Part shown: positions 47,167 to 57,177 of the stretch, piece after piece
Numbering within the stretch: position 1 is the first letter of the stretch
Layout: every line of letters begins with the position of its first letter
NCBI RefSeq assembly: GCF_020520425.1
Contig: NC_079491.1
Location: forward strand, 109,802,652 to 109,866,651
DNA: 64,000 nucleotides
Origin: Spinacia oleracea
Lineage: Eukaryota > Streptophyta > Magnoliopsida > Caryophyllales > Amaranthaceae
Direction of reading: 5' to 3'
The notes under the pieces: model-generated
What the model was told of the DNA's origin: nothing
Database searches by the model: none
What the model saw: the letters and a program-made list of their open reading frames with translations, nothing else
Program-made: the position numbers and the translations under genes

Positions 47167-47600
47167 TAGTAATTAACAAACTCCCTAACAATTTGATAGT
47201 AATTGACAACTTTTAACAACTTATGTAGTAAATAATAAACTCGCTAACAATCTGATAGTAATTGACAAAATTTTCCAAGTTATTATTATTTGAGTAAACT
47301 GTTATTACGTACAATACAAAGTTTCCACCTTAGGTGACAAACGTGTGTTGGAATTATATTCCTAGGCTCCTAGCTTATTTAAATTTAACGTAAAGAAACA
47401 ATTACGGATTGTAAGATTTGTAAGTATGACAAATCAAGACAGAAAACACAAATCCAAAGGATTGAAAGAAATCTTGGAAATTATAATGACACTTGGAATA
47501 TAACACATACGAGTACAATATACGTTAATAGTGTAAAAAAGTCAATTGAGACATCTAAAATAGAAAGGAGGAAGTACGATATAATATATTAATATATATA

Positions 47601-50600
47601 TCAAGAATGTAATCCTTTGCAACCTGGAAGATCAAGCCACTCGATTTTGATTAGTATTTTACCCTTGTCCACATTTTGTAGTTTTAGAGTCATTTCTTGA
47701 ACCATTTTGCCTTTACCAACCCAAATTACCTTACTTTCATCGGCTAAGCAGTTACTCTCTTCAGGCTGCAACTTTTTTACAGCAGTTCCAATCGGGAGAT
47801 CTTCTAACCCCATTTGCATACACTCTATATACGGCTTAATATCCACAACTGCGTCTCCCATTTTATCCGGCTTCGAGAACCTATCTTTGTCAAACACATT
47901 CTGTGAATAAAATGTAATTTCAAAATATGTTATTAAGGCAAAACTCAAGTACAGAGTATACATCAATTATCTTATACATATATGTCAACACATTTGTGAT
48001 TAAACCGTTTGCGAGTGATTTAATGTCCTAATAGTAAAATATGAGAGATTGAATGCCTCATGAATTTGATTGACTAAATAATCATTTGATACAATTTTTG
48101 ACAAAATATCATGGACATTTATGTTACAATATAAAAGAAATATTTCAAACGTAAATAATAAAAAGGGACACCCAAAACGAAATACATAAAGAATAAAAAG
48201 GGAATGAGCCGAGGGAATAGTTGTTTTAACTCATTTGGACTGAATACCCCGAAATGGTTATTGGGACTGCTTATCAAAACATATTTTGGTTGTTCCATAG
48301 TTTTCAATGCATATTTTACAGATAAGTCCATTTGTTTTTTGCACAGTTTTCAATGCATTTTTTATTCAACTCATTTCACTTATCTAGAATTATCTTCACT
48401 TATTAAAAGTTATCAAAACTCTATCACTTATTTTAGTCAAACAGCTGAGAAGTAAAAAGCAAATGAAAACATCTTTTGGCTAATAATTTAGGAAAATTCT
48501 CTTTGGTAACCTTAAGTTTCTTATTTTTCTTTTTGGTAAAATGAAAACCAGAATTTTATCTACCGTAACCTTAAATTTCTACCATAATTAAACAATGGCT
48601 TTACCTTCAAAAAAAAACAATGGCTTTAATGATGGTTTTATCTTATTTTTTTGGTCATCGGCTATATTATTAGACTAATTGTAGTTAATGTCGTTAGTTA
48701 ACGATTAAGTTACCTAAATACCCTTAAACCTTCCTAACAGAAAATAGTATTTCCCTCGAAACCCTTTCCACCTCTTATAAACCCGAATCGATAAACCTTA
48801 ACACTCAGCTCGTTATTGTGAAACCAAGTACTCTAAGCAATGTTTAAATGTTAAATTTTTTTACATTATCAGAATTGTTGAATTTCAAATAAATTTTTTT
48901 ACATTAAGCAATGTTTTCAAATAATCATCTTTAATTTCCTACATTTTCATTCAGATAATACTTCAATTGATATATAATGATTTTTGTTTGAAACACTTTA
49001 ATTGATGAGAAATCAATGAGTATATTTGCACCGTAAATGGTGTACTAGCCCACTAAAAATGGTATTTTTGCACATTCAAATGTTAACCAAGATAAATATA
49101 ATAACAAATTCTTATTTACAATAGGTGTACAATAAATATTGTACACCGGTGTAAAAGTTAACTCAAAATGCTTAAAAGTTAAGCATATATATGTAAAAGT
49201 TATCTATTTTTCAATGATAAATTTTTTCATTTTAGTAAAACTTATTTCTTCAAAATAACTAATAATGTATAAAATTAATCATTTAACCTTTTAAAATATT
49301 TATCTATCAAATTTATTTTTAATAATATAAAAATTAATCAAAACTAGGTTAAAGTTACAAAAAAAAGAGTTAAAGTTATCTTGGTGTACAATAAATTTAT
49401 TGTACACCTTGTACGCGCAAGACCTTTTAAAATATAATAAGTTAAACCATCATTTATACCATTTTTTGATAATATATAGAAACTTAAGGTTACCAAACAG
49501 AAAATTCTTGTTTTTATTTTACCAAAGTGAAAAATAAGAAACTTAAAATTATCAGAGAGAATTTCCCAATAATTTAACGTACTAGTGTAATGGGCATATC
49601 TGGATCAGTCACTGAAAGAGTTAGAACATCATTCCACTCAGGGTTGCAATTATTCTTTATCACTCGAGTCTTCAATTTCTGCATCAACCAAACAACAAAA
49701 TTTAGATACTTCCGTCTAAGCCAAGAAGTGTGAATCACGTGTATCTGGATCTAGTATACAATACTACATTATTCTAATAACCTTAGTACACTTTTCCAAC
49801 ACACAAAATTCAGTTTACACATCAAATCCTAAGGAAGATAGAAAAACCCTAATTCTCTCTTAGCCTCCATGGATATGTTCTTCCCAAAAAGCACAAACTC
49901 TTGAATATTGTCTAAGCTACGATTATCAAGACGGATTTGAACGTGTCGGTGAACCAAATAGAGGAACGACAATTGGAGTTCTTTGTTCGTGTTCGTGAAT
50001 CGTAAACTCGGGAAAACACGCTTTAAATGTAAGTATGCTTAATCTGTGCTTTATACATGTTTCCTGGCTTTGGGGATCTTCCGCACAAGTTATATGTAGT
50101 TAAATGTATTCCCCTACAGTTTGTTCCTGAAATTTCTTTACACTCTATTTTATTCCATTTTTAGCATATAAATTTTTCATTTATACCCTCATTTGACCTA
50201 CTAACTTACGCACTCACAATACTTTAATTTTCATCCACTCACATTGTTGGACAATTTATAATCAATCATTTTTCCATTGTTAATACCGTGTAAATAGTAA
50301 ACATAAAGATCATTTAGGAACTGAGATAGTAATAGAAAGCTCAAAATCAGAAAAAAATGGTAAGTGACGGGTCGATATTTAACATTTTTAGTACTCTTTA
50401 ACCATTAAAAAATGGACGATGATATAGGTCGCAAGTTGCGACAAAAAAATATTGTCGCAATCTTACGTGTCGGCGTTTTATTGGTACATATAGGCGCCAC
50501 GTAAGCTACGCGTCATTAATTATATTTTTTACCATCAATTCCATATTTTTACTATGAAACTATATAAATAAGGTAGTCGATACAAATAAGTAAACAAATA

Positions 50601-53006
50601 TTTATTATATTTATAGTAGATATATATTTCCTTTTATTTTATAAATTACAAATATTTGTTTAATTTGGAATTGGGTCATAGACTTGATCAACACAAGAAA
50701 TTGAGTCATGGACTTGATAAACGAGCAATTATGTTGGCGATCCAGGGTAGAACAAACCCAATATACCAAATTAAGACGAAATGCCTTTTTCTAATCTTCT
50801 ACTTTCTAATATACTGTATTTTTTATTTTCCAAGTACAAAATAGTAAATGCATTTTTTATTTTAATTTCCTATATCATATAAATAATTAAAAGTATTTTT
50901 TTCTAATTTTCTATACAAATGAGAATTATTTTTCTAGAATAAGAAATTACATTACTCAATTTATAAAGTAGAATATTAAGATTTTCCTACCTTTTTTGTA
51001 ACATGTATAATAGGTTATAATAATCTAAATATTTTAATTTCCAAATATATTTATGACACGTAGGCTTGCCATGTCATCACTGTGACACGGCTTAAATGTC
51101 GCATGTTGCGACCTTTATCATTTCCGTTAAAAAATTTCTCGATGTCTGAAAAAAATAACCATGAAATTATTTTTGGAGGGTTTTATATTATAATATCGAT
51201 TATAATTTATGATGAAATTTACAGTTCAACATTGAAAACCGTAAATTATCTAATATTTCGAAACCAAACCCTCCCAATACAACAAAGAAGAGGAGAGTGA
51301 GATTTTGAATTTGCATAACGAATGTCATAAACACTGACAACATCAAATTAATTTTGGCCACCGCAAGCGTCATGAAGGATATGAGCAGGTAACCATGGCA
51401 ATCCTTCTTCGAAACCAACATCATCAACATCAACGGAACAATCCTCAGCCATTTAATCAAAAAGCTTATGATTATTATCAGAAATTGTGTTGCACTTGAT
51501 AATAATTCTAGCTTCAGGATTATTGTTTTTAAATTTAAAAAATTAAAATTGCTGGGTTTGAATAAAGGGGAGCAATGGGAAGGAATATAAGTTCCCAACT
51601 TTTAACCCGAAACTTAACTCCTCCGTTTTTATAAAATTAATTGCAGTAGCTACGTTTGTTGGATTATTTCTGGTTTTTTTTTTTTTTTTAATTATGAAGG
51701 GATGGGTATAATGGACTATTTCTTAGGGGACACCAAAAGTGTGTTTACCATTTTAATCTCAGTTGTTCCTTTATATAATAGAGATTTACTAAACAAACTA
51801 ACATAATATATACTTCGTACATACTTAATAAAAAGCTACAGTAACATAAAGTATAAGATACTTCCGCTGTTCTTATTTATATGACACAATGAGGTTTTAG
51901 ACACTATTCACACAAACACCTTTGACTTCCTTTTGTGGTTTATACGTAAGAAAAAATATAGTCGCGTGGGGTCTTATTTGATTCGTATCAGTAAATATTA
52001 TTTAAATATCAACTTTTTATAATTTTTTCCGATCCACCATTAGAGATATTAATGTTTGAAATCATGCATTGTCAAACATGCCTAAATAATTATGTCATTT
52101 AAAAAAGAACGGAGAAAGTATTACACAATTATATTATAATATATACTTCGTACATGCTTAATAACAAGATAACATAAAGTATAAGATATTACACAATTTT
52201 AAAGAGGGGTGAAAAAATAGAGAGGGTAAAATAAGGCGGACGAGTGTGATCCGAAAAAATGTAAAAGGAATAACTTACCGTTAAAAAGAGAGATCCAGTA
52301 ATAGAAAATGGATAACTAACTTGACTATTCATTTGGGAATAAAGGATTTAGATCTAAAAATATATTGAGTTCCATCGGTTAATTGCACTTTATAACTAAA
52401 TTTAGATCTCACAATAACACAAATGAGAACAAACTATGGAGTATTTAGAAACCAAAGTACCAATGGTGTTTAGTCGTTTAGATGGTTAAGACTGGAGACT
52501 TATACCATGTATACCATGTATAAGTCATAAGTTCGACATCCTCCTTCTCCTTTCGAAATTTGTATTGACCCGAACAAAAGTAGCTATGTAACTAACATGA
52601 GTAACGGTAATAACTCGTACTAGAAAACATATACGGGAGTGCATTTAACTGCATAAAAGCCCTTGAGGAATTGCCTCGAGACTACGTTTTTCATGATTGT
52701 GTGTCCGATCTTAACTAATCGAATCTAAATTAGTCGGAGTCTAGTATAAATACGGATTATCAGATTAAACATGCCGGATCATACAACGTAAAGTCGATCA
52801 AGTAGATTAGCTAGGATAGATTTAACATCAATAGAAAACCAACAAATATACATTAATAAAACGTTGACTTGGGTATATAATTTGATGAAAATGGTTACCT
52901 GTGAACCGGAGGAGATGACAACATAAGGGTCGCTACTAAAAGCGTCGCAAACTTTGAGATCAATGCCTTTCTTCACGGTGATCTTCAAAGCGCCTAATAT
53001 ATTCAT
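47601..53006 (-). CDS. C2-domain ABA-related (CAR)-like protein, three exons
   Basis: Exons are 52899-53006, 49583-49678 and 47601-47900, all phase 0 with GT-AG introns, giving 167 residues. Exon 1 encodes MNILGALKITVKKGIDLKVC and SSDPYVV. Exon 2 encodes KLKTRVIKNNCNPEWND and LSVTDPD. Exon 3 encodes VFDKDRFSKPDKMGDA, SNCLADES and the end WLDLPGCKGLHS. Together they form one C2 domain with the CAR-specific insertion and ending. CAR proteins bind phospholipids through calcium and bring ABA receptors to the plasma membrane. Acidic loop residues in SSDPY, TDPD and DKD are kept, so calcium binding is plausible. Length fits the family. Introns of 1682 and 3220 bp are swollen by transposons, but no coding break was seen. 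Confidence 0.9.
47901..48481 (-). other. CAR gene intron 2, non-repeat part
   Basis: This is intronic sequence next to exon 3. Minor ORFs here (for example 48119-48331) are in AT-rich DNA and show no motif. Confidence 0.5.
48491..49567. mobile_element. Mutator-type MITE in CAR intron 2 (1077 bp)
   Basis: Long imperfect terminal inverted repeats start GGAAAATTCTCTTTGGTAAC on the left and, inverted, GGGAAATTCTCTCTGATAAT on the right. They continue through AAGTTTCTTATTTTTC for about 90 bp. A perfect 9-bp duplication AATAATTTA flanks it (48482-48490 and 49568-49576). The right edge is 15 bp, and its duplication 6 bp, from exon 2. Confidence 0.88.
49124..49408. mobile_element. Small palindrome-ended element nested in the MITE
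   Basis: Each end is itself a palindrome: GGTGTACAATA...TATTGTACACC at 49124-49147 and 49383-49408. The sequence inside each end is also inversely related (GTTAACTC-type). It is about 285 bp and no target duplication was clear. Confidence 0.45.
49770..50118 (+). mobile_element. Family-A Copia LTR fragment in CAR intron 1
   Basis: The segment matches the 3' third of the family-A LTRs (TCTAAGCTACGATTATCAAG and the terminal ATTCCCCTACA) in plus orientation, opposite to the gene. The 5' two-thirds and any partner are absent. It is an old truncated copy. Confidence 0.75.
50119..51860. other. CAR gene intron 1, AT-rich part with an inverted-repeat candidate
   Basis: Imperfect inverted repeats around GGTCGCAAGTTGCGAC (50428-50443) and GTCGCATGTTGCGACC (about 51097-51112) could be the ends of a ~0.7-kb MITE. 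A short minus-strand ORF is at 51348-51452. Otherwise no gene was recognised. Confidence 0.4.
51348..51452 (-). CDS. Short ORF of unknown function inside CAR intron 1
   Basis: This is a 34-codon ATG-initiated frame starting MAEDCSVDVDDVGFEEGLPW and ending with ILHDACGGQN. Its acidic start followed by a GLPWLP string looks protein-like rather than random in AT-rich DNA. No domain is assigned. It may be a captured first exon, a pseudogene remnant or chance. It lies on the same strand as the CAR gene. Confidence 0.25.
   Translation of the reverse strand: MAEDCSVDVDDVGFEEGLPWLPAHILHDACGGQN
51861..52118. mobile_element. Degenerate Stowaway-like MITE
   Basis: The left end is CTTCCGCTGTTCTTATTTA after TA. 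The inverted right end is CTTTCTCCGTTCTTTTTTA before TA. The ends are related to the CTCCCTCCG consensus but diverged. Imperfect ~60-bp direct repeats (ATACTTCGTACAT...) flank it at 51805-51860 and 52135-52190. Confidence 0.6.
52465..52760 (+). mobile_element. Possible tRNA-derived SINE
   Basis: The sequence GTTTAGATGGTTAAGACTGG (near 52475) resembles a pol III A box region. GTTCGACATCC (52530) resembles a B box about 55 bp on. This is the arrangement of a SINE head. No clear poly-A tail or target duplication was found, so the boundaries are guesses. Confidence 0.3.
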
Positions 53007-53411
53007 TCTCTCCCTCTCCTTGCTTCTTTAGATGCCTTGATGATCTATATATGATTTATTTGTGAGTTTTTAAGAGTTTGAGTAATTCAACGATTTGCTT
53101 CCTTTTATATGACACTTTTTCTAAATCATTTTTTTAGGTGAAGGTCGACTTTTCAAAAATAAGTTAGATTTAAGAAATTAATATTTTTATGTGAAAGGTT
53201 ATATATTATAGTAGTGGCCTAGTGGGGGAGATGCGGCGATGTGCGTTGCACATTTTCACTTGTGTCATCCTTAAAAGACATTTTGTGTATAGCAACATTA
53301 CAAATAACTAAATAAGGGTTAATGTCATGGGTCAATTAGCCAAATGAGTATAAAACTTAACCGTCATTAGATAGATTGGTATAAAAGTTGTCAAGTATGA
53401 CAAATAAGTAT
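53007..53411 (-). promoter_or_regulatory. CAR gene proximal promoter and 5' UTR
   Basis: About 405 bp separates the CAR start codon from a Copia insertion. The minus strand has ATATAAAAGG at 53101-53110, a good TATA box about 97 nt before the ATG. A second TATATA lies nearer the start (about 53047-53052). The original upstream promoter has been displaced by 3.2 kb of retrotransposon. Confidence 0.5.
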
Positions 53412-53849
53412 TGTTAGGAAATAAACACAATTTAGTTAAGTTGACAAAAATACGAAATGGACTTGTTTGATTTAATATCTTGTTTTCTAGTTTAATTAGA
53501 ATTGTAATTAGGAAACTAGATATATTTTGGTATGTAACAATCTCTAGAATTTTTTAGACTTGGGAAGCAAGTATAATTCTAGTAGACGTGGGTTTCTAGT
53601 TTAGTCTATAAAAAAAGGTTTACGCCTAGCTAAAAAATAAGAGGGAAAAATACATTGGTGAGAGGAATCATCAATTGAGGGATTATTGTGTTATTTTGCA
53701 GGAACTTAATAATACGATAATATTTGAGGGGAGGAAATCTAAATTTCCTCATAAACACTTGTGTCTTTTATATTGTTTTTGCTATTTGTTCTATATTGTA
53801 TTTGCAAGGTTTGTTCCCAATCGTTTGTGGCACGTGTTTGGTTATAACA
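53412..53849 (+). mobile_element. Truncated Copia, 5' LTR (438 bp)
   Basis: It runs from TGTTAGGAAATAAACAC to GGTTATAACA and is nearly identical to 56192-56631. The target duplication AGTAT is at 53407-53411 and 56632-56636. A TATA-like CTATAAAAAAAGG lies near 53605. The following ACTGATATCAAGAGC is an iMet-like primer site with differences. Confidence 0.93.
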
Positions 53850-53879
53850 AACTGATATCAAGAGCTGAGTTTTTTAGCC

Positions 53880-56170
53880 ATGGATGATTTCGGGAACAAG
53901 TACAAGGTAGAACTTTTTAATGGGAAGACGAATTTCTCATTATGGCAAAGTACAATTAAGGATATTCTTATACATCAAGGTCTTCACAAGACTTTGGAGG
54001 ATAAGAAACCCGATTCGGTGGACAAGGACAAGTGGGAGGATATGCAACTACGGGCTACTAGTACGATCAGATTGGCTCTTGCACCGGAGATCAAGTACAA
54101 CGTCTTAGAGGATAATAATCCAAAAGAGTTGTGGGACAAATTAATTAAGATGTATGCATCTATGTCATTGGCCAACATGTTGTTCTTGAAAAAGGACCTT
54201 TATTCACTCGAGATGGAGGAAGACAACACACTACAAGATCATCTGAATAAGTTTAATGGCTTGATCACCCAATTGGCGAGTTTAGATGTGAAAATCGAGG
54301 AGGAGGACAAAGCAATTTTATTGTTGACATCTCTCCCTAAAAGGTATAACTCGGTGATAACTAGTTTACTTGTAGGAAAGACAACAATTGCTTTGGACGA
54401 TATTGTGGTGGCGTTACTCGAGGCGGAGAGGTTCATGAATCAAGGGGGATCATCATCAATCCATGGAGGAGTAGGATTGGTAGCGGAGGGTAGTAGCAAT
54501 AACTGGAAAGGCAAGAAGAAGGCGAGAAATACAAAACCTTGTTGGGGAATGCAGTTAAACATAATAACATGTGCGGAAACAATCCCCAAAGCCAGGAAGC
54601 ATGTATAAAGCACAGATTAAGCATACTTACGTTTGAAGCGTGTTTTCCACAAATCTGTCAACGAACACGAACTTAGAACTCCACTTGTCGTTCCTCTACT
54701 TGGTTCACCGACACGATCAGATCCGTCTTGATAATCGTAGCTTAGACAATCGATCAAGATAGTTTGCTTTTGGGAAGAACTCACTTTGGAGGCACAGAAA
54801 GAATCAGGGTTCTCTGAGTCTCTAGGGTTTGAGTATGTGTTAATTGTGTTTTGAAAAATACAATTAACCTATTGTATTAATGATGTAACCGGCCAAGACT
54901 AATGAGCCTTGACCTGCCACACACACGAACACACGGACCACAGCCCACCGCCCAACAACACACACTACAGGCCGAAGCCCACAGCGCGCGCGCGCCGAGC
55001 AGTTGGGCCATGGGCCTGCTCGCTCGTCGTTTGTGTTGCTTGCGCTGCTGTTGCGTGCTCGCGCCCCAACGCGAGCTGGCTTCTCGCCTTTGCTCGCAAG
55101 CTTGCTGGCTCGTTGGGCCTTGCACGCTTGCGTGCTTGGCTCGACGGGCCGGCAACTCTGATACCCTTCGTATTCGCGATTAATTTCTTTCCGATATTAT
55201 TTATCATTTCGTATACGACGAATCACCGTCGTACGATACGATTTATTCGTATCGCCCAGCTTACGAATATTCGCGATACGATATACGATTCCGATGCAAG
55301 GTCGTATCGTATAATACGTTTTCCAACTAATTCCCGAAAAGCTATTAAATGAACTTCCGATTCATTTAATACGGTGATCTGTTACGTGTCATTGGTGTGA
55401 CCTTGTAGGTTCAGTCAAGAGTAAGCTGTGAGTTTAATATTCATTAGAACTCACTGGTCGGAAGCATTGCTCCAGCTAGCTGTTCCGATCACTTGATCTC
55501 ACTGAATTAATTATTCGCAATTAATCTGAACCTTGGTATTAGACTTAATGCACCTTGGGTGAAGGACATATTTCCTTCAACCATAACATCAAGTGTTGGT
55601 ACTGTGACGAGGTAGGACATATACAATCAAAGTGTCCTAGGTACAAGGAAGACTTGATGGCGTTGAGGAACGGAAGGGTTAGAGGTGCTGCTACTATTGC
55701 TATTGATGAGGATATGGCTCTAATGGTGGAGGAGAGTAAAGATCCAAAAGAGGGTTGGATTTTAGATTCGGGATGCTCACAACATATTTGTTGTAGGAAG
55801 GAGTGGTTTACTTCCTATAAACAAAGTGTTGGGCTGTGTGTTACCTTGCCTAACGGGGAAGAGGCTAAAGATGAGGGTATAGGTGAGGTTGAGATCAAGA
55901 CACGTGATGGGAAGACTCGAAAATTACGAGAGGTGAGGTACATTTCGTGACTTGATCGCAATCTTATATATTTGGGTCGTTTGGATGGCTTGGGTTATGT
56001 TATTCATATTGAGGGAGGTCGTTTGGAGGTCACCAAGGCTAGGAGTGTGATCTTGAAGGGACAACGTAACAAACAAAATCTCTTCATACTTGAAGGAAGT
56101 ATTGAGGGGCAAATTTTGGCTCAAAGGAAGGCAAGCTCCGAAAGTTGTTCGTTAGTTCGCGAAGAGACTA
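53880..56170 (+). pseudogene. Tnt1/Tork-like Copia gag-protease fragment, interrupted
   Basis: Gag starts at 53880 (MDDFGNKYKVELFNGKTNFS) and is intact to about 54539, where a solo LTR interrupts it just before the zinc knuckle. It resumes after 55579 with CWYCDEVGHIQSKC, then the protease motif ILDSGCSQHIC and the start of a pre-integrase region. A stop falls at about 55948. The 3' LTR polypurine tract follows shortly after. Integrase, RT and RNase H are missing, so apart from the later solo LTR the internal region is only about 1.3 kb. Such gag-only elements can be mobilised in trans by relatives. Confidence 0.88.
54540..55579 (-). mobile_element. Family-A solo LTR (1040 bp)
   Basis: The minus strand begins TGAAGGAAATATGTCC and ends ATTCCCCAACA. 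It is collinear with 24383-25393, including the CGTAT/ATACG block (55165-55325) and a GC-rich block (54905-55155). It splits a gag frame. Flanks share an AACC core but not a perfect 5-bp duplication. No internal region is present, which fits LTR-LTR recombination. Confidence 0.88.
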
Positions 56171-56191
56171 AGTTGAGTTTAAGGGAAGGTT

Positions 56192-56631
56192 TGTTAGGAA
56201 ATAAACACAACTTAGTTAAGTTGACAAATATACGAAACATACTTGTTTGATTTAATATCTTGTTTCCTAGTTTAATTAGAATTGTAATTAGGAAACTAGA
56301 TATATTTTGGTATGTAACAATCTCTAGAATTATTTAGACTTGGGGAGCAAATATAATTCTAGTAGACGTGGGTTTCTAGTTTAGCCTATAAAAAGGGGTT
56401 TAGGCCTAGCTAGAAAATAAGAGGGAAAAATACATTGGTGAGAGGAATCATCAATTGAGGGGTTATTGTGTTATTTTGCAGGAACTTAATAATACGATAA
56501 TATTTGAGGAGAGGAAATCTAAATTTCTTCATAAACACTTGTGTCTTTTATTATTGTTTTTTTCTATTTGTTCTATATTGTATTTGCAAAGTTTGTTCCC
56601 AATCGTTTGTGGCACGTGTTTGGTTATAACA
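56192..56631 (+). mobile_element. Truncated Copia, 3' LTR (440 bp)
   Basis: It is paired with 53412-53849 and preceded by a purine-rich tract TTTAAGGGAAGG. The AGTAT duplication follows. It has few differences from the 5' LTR, so the insertion is fairly young, and the solo LTR inside it is younger still. Confidence 0.93.
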
Positions 56632-56661
56632 AGTATAAAACTTATCTTCGTGTGACAAATG

Positions 56662-57168
56662 GAGGTTGACAACACCGCTGGTCACCAGCGGCTTTTTGCT
56701 CCGTACCCAGGGGTGAAAATAGTATTTTACTCTATGCGTTGAAAAGTCAAATAAAATACAAAGTATCGGCAATAATGACAGTTATTAATACAACAATGAC
56801 CGTATTTTAATACAACAATGACAGTATTTATGCAAACGTTGACAATACTTATATAACACTTTGTATACATACTTTTATCCATTAATTTAATATGCAACAC
56901 TTTTACCCATTCATTTAAGTGGTCTCTTTACTTTTTCCATTTCATTTCATTTCATTTTTTTGGGTGATTGTGATAGTATTTTAATACAAGAATGACAATA
57001 TACATACAACAATGACAATACTTATATTACCGTTGACAGTATATAACAAGTTAGCAACACTTTTACACATTTATTTAAGGGTAGATCATCTTTTCCAATT
57101 TTTTTTTTTTTTTTTTTTGGTGGGTATGGGTCATAAAATTGCTGGTGACCAGCGGTGTAGTCAACCTC
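56662..57168. mobile_element. Mutator-type MITE (507 bp)
   Basis: The 28-bp terminal inverted repeats are GAGGTTGACAACACCGC... on the left and GAGGTTGACTACACCGC... on the inverted right. A perfect 9-bp target duplication TGACAAATG lies at 56653-56661 and 57169-57177. Each end contains the palindrome CGCTGGTCACCAGCG. The interior has repeated ACAACAATGACAGTAT units and a T-run near 57100. It has no coding capacity. Confidence 0.92.
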
Positions 57169-57177
57169 TGACAAATG

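Larger units (their letters stand above)
40949..47281. mobile_element. Foldback (long inverted repeat) element split by a MULE and a Stowaway
   Basis: The left flank of the MULE (about 40949-41200) and its right flank (about 46650-47281) are imperfect inverted copies. They share repeated TTGTCAATTACTA blocks and continue inward through ATACCTT-like and AATCATAATTA-like blocks. Removing the MULE (41380-46569) and the Stowaway (46821-47166) leaves a foldback of about 0.8 kb. A clean target duplication could not be assigned. Confidence 0.5.

Noticed and set aside
51200..51598. 132-codon minus-strand ORF in CAR intron 1
   Set aside because: It is hydrophobic and AT-driven. A shorter frame at 51348-51452 overlaps it and looks more protein-like.
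53219..53253. Helitron-like 3' end on the minus strand (stem-loop near 53239-53253, then CTAG)
   Set aside because: The base after CTAG is G rather than T, the spacing is long and no 5' end was found.
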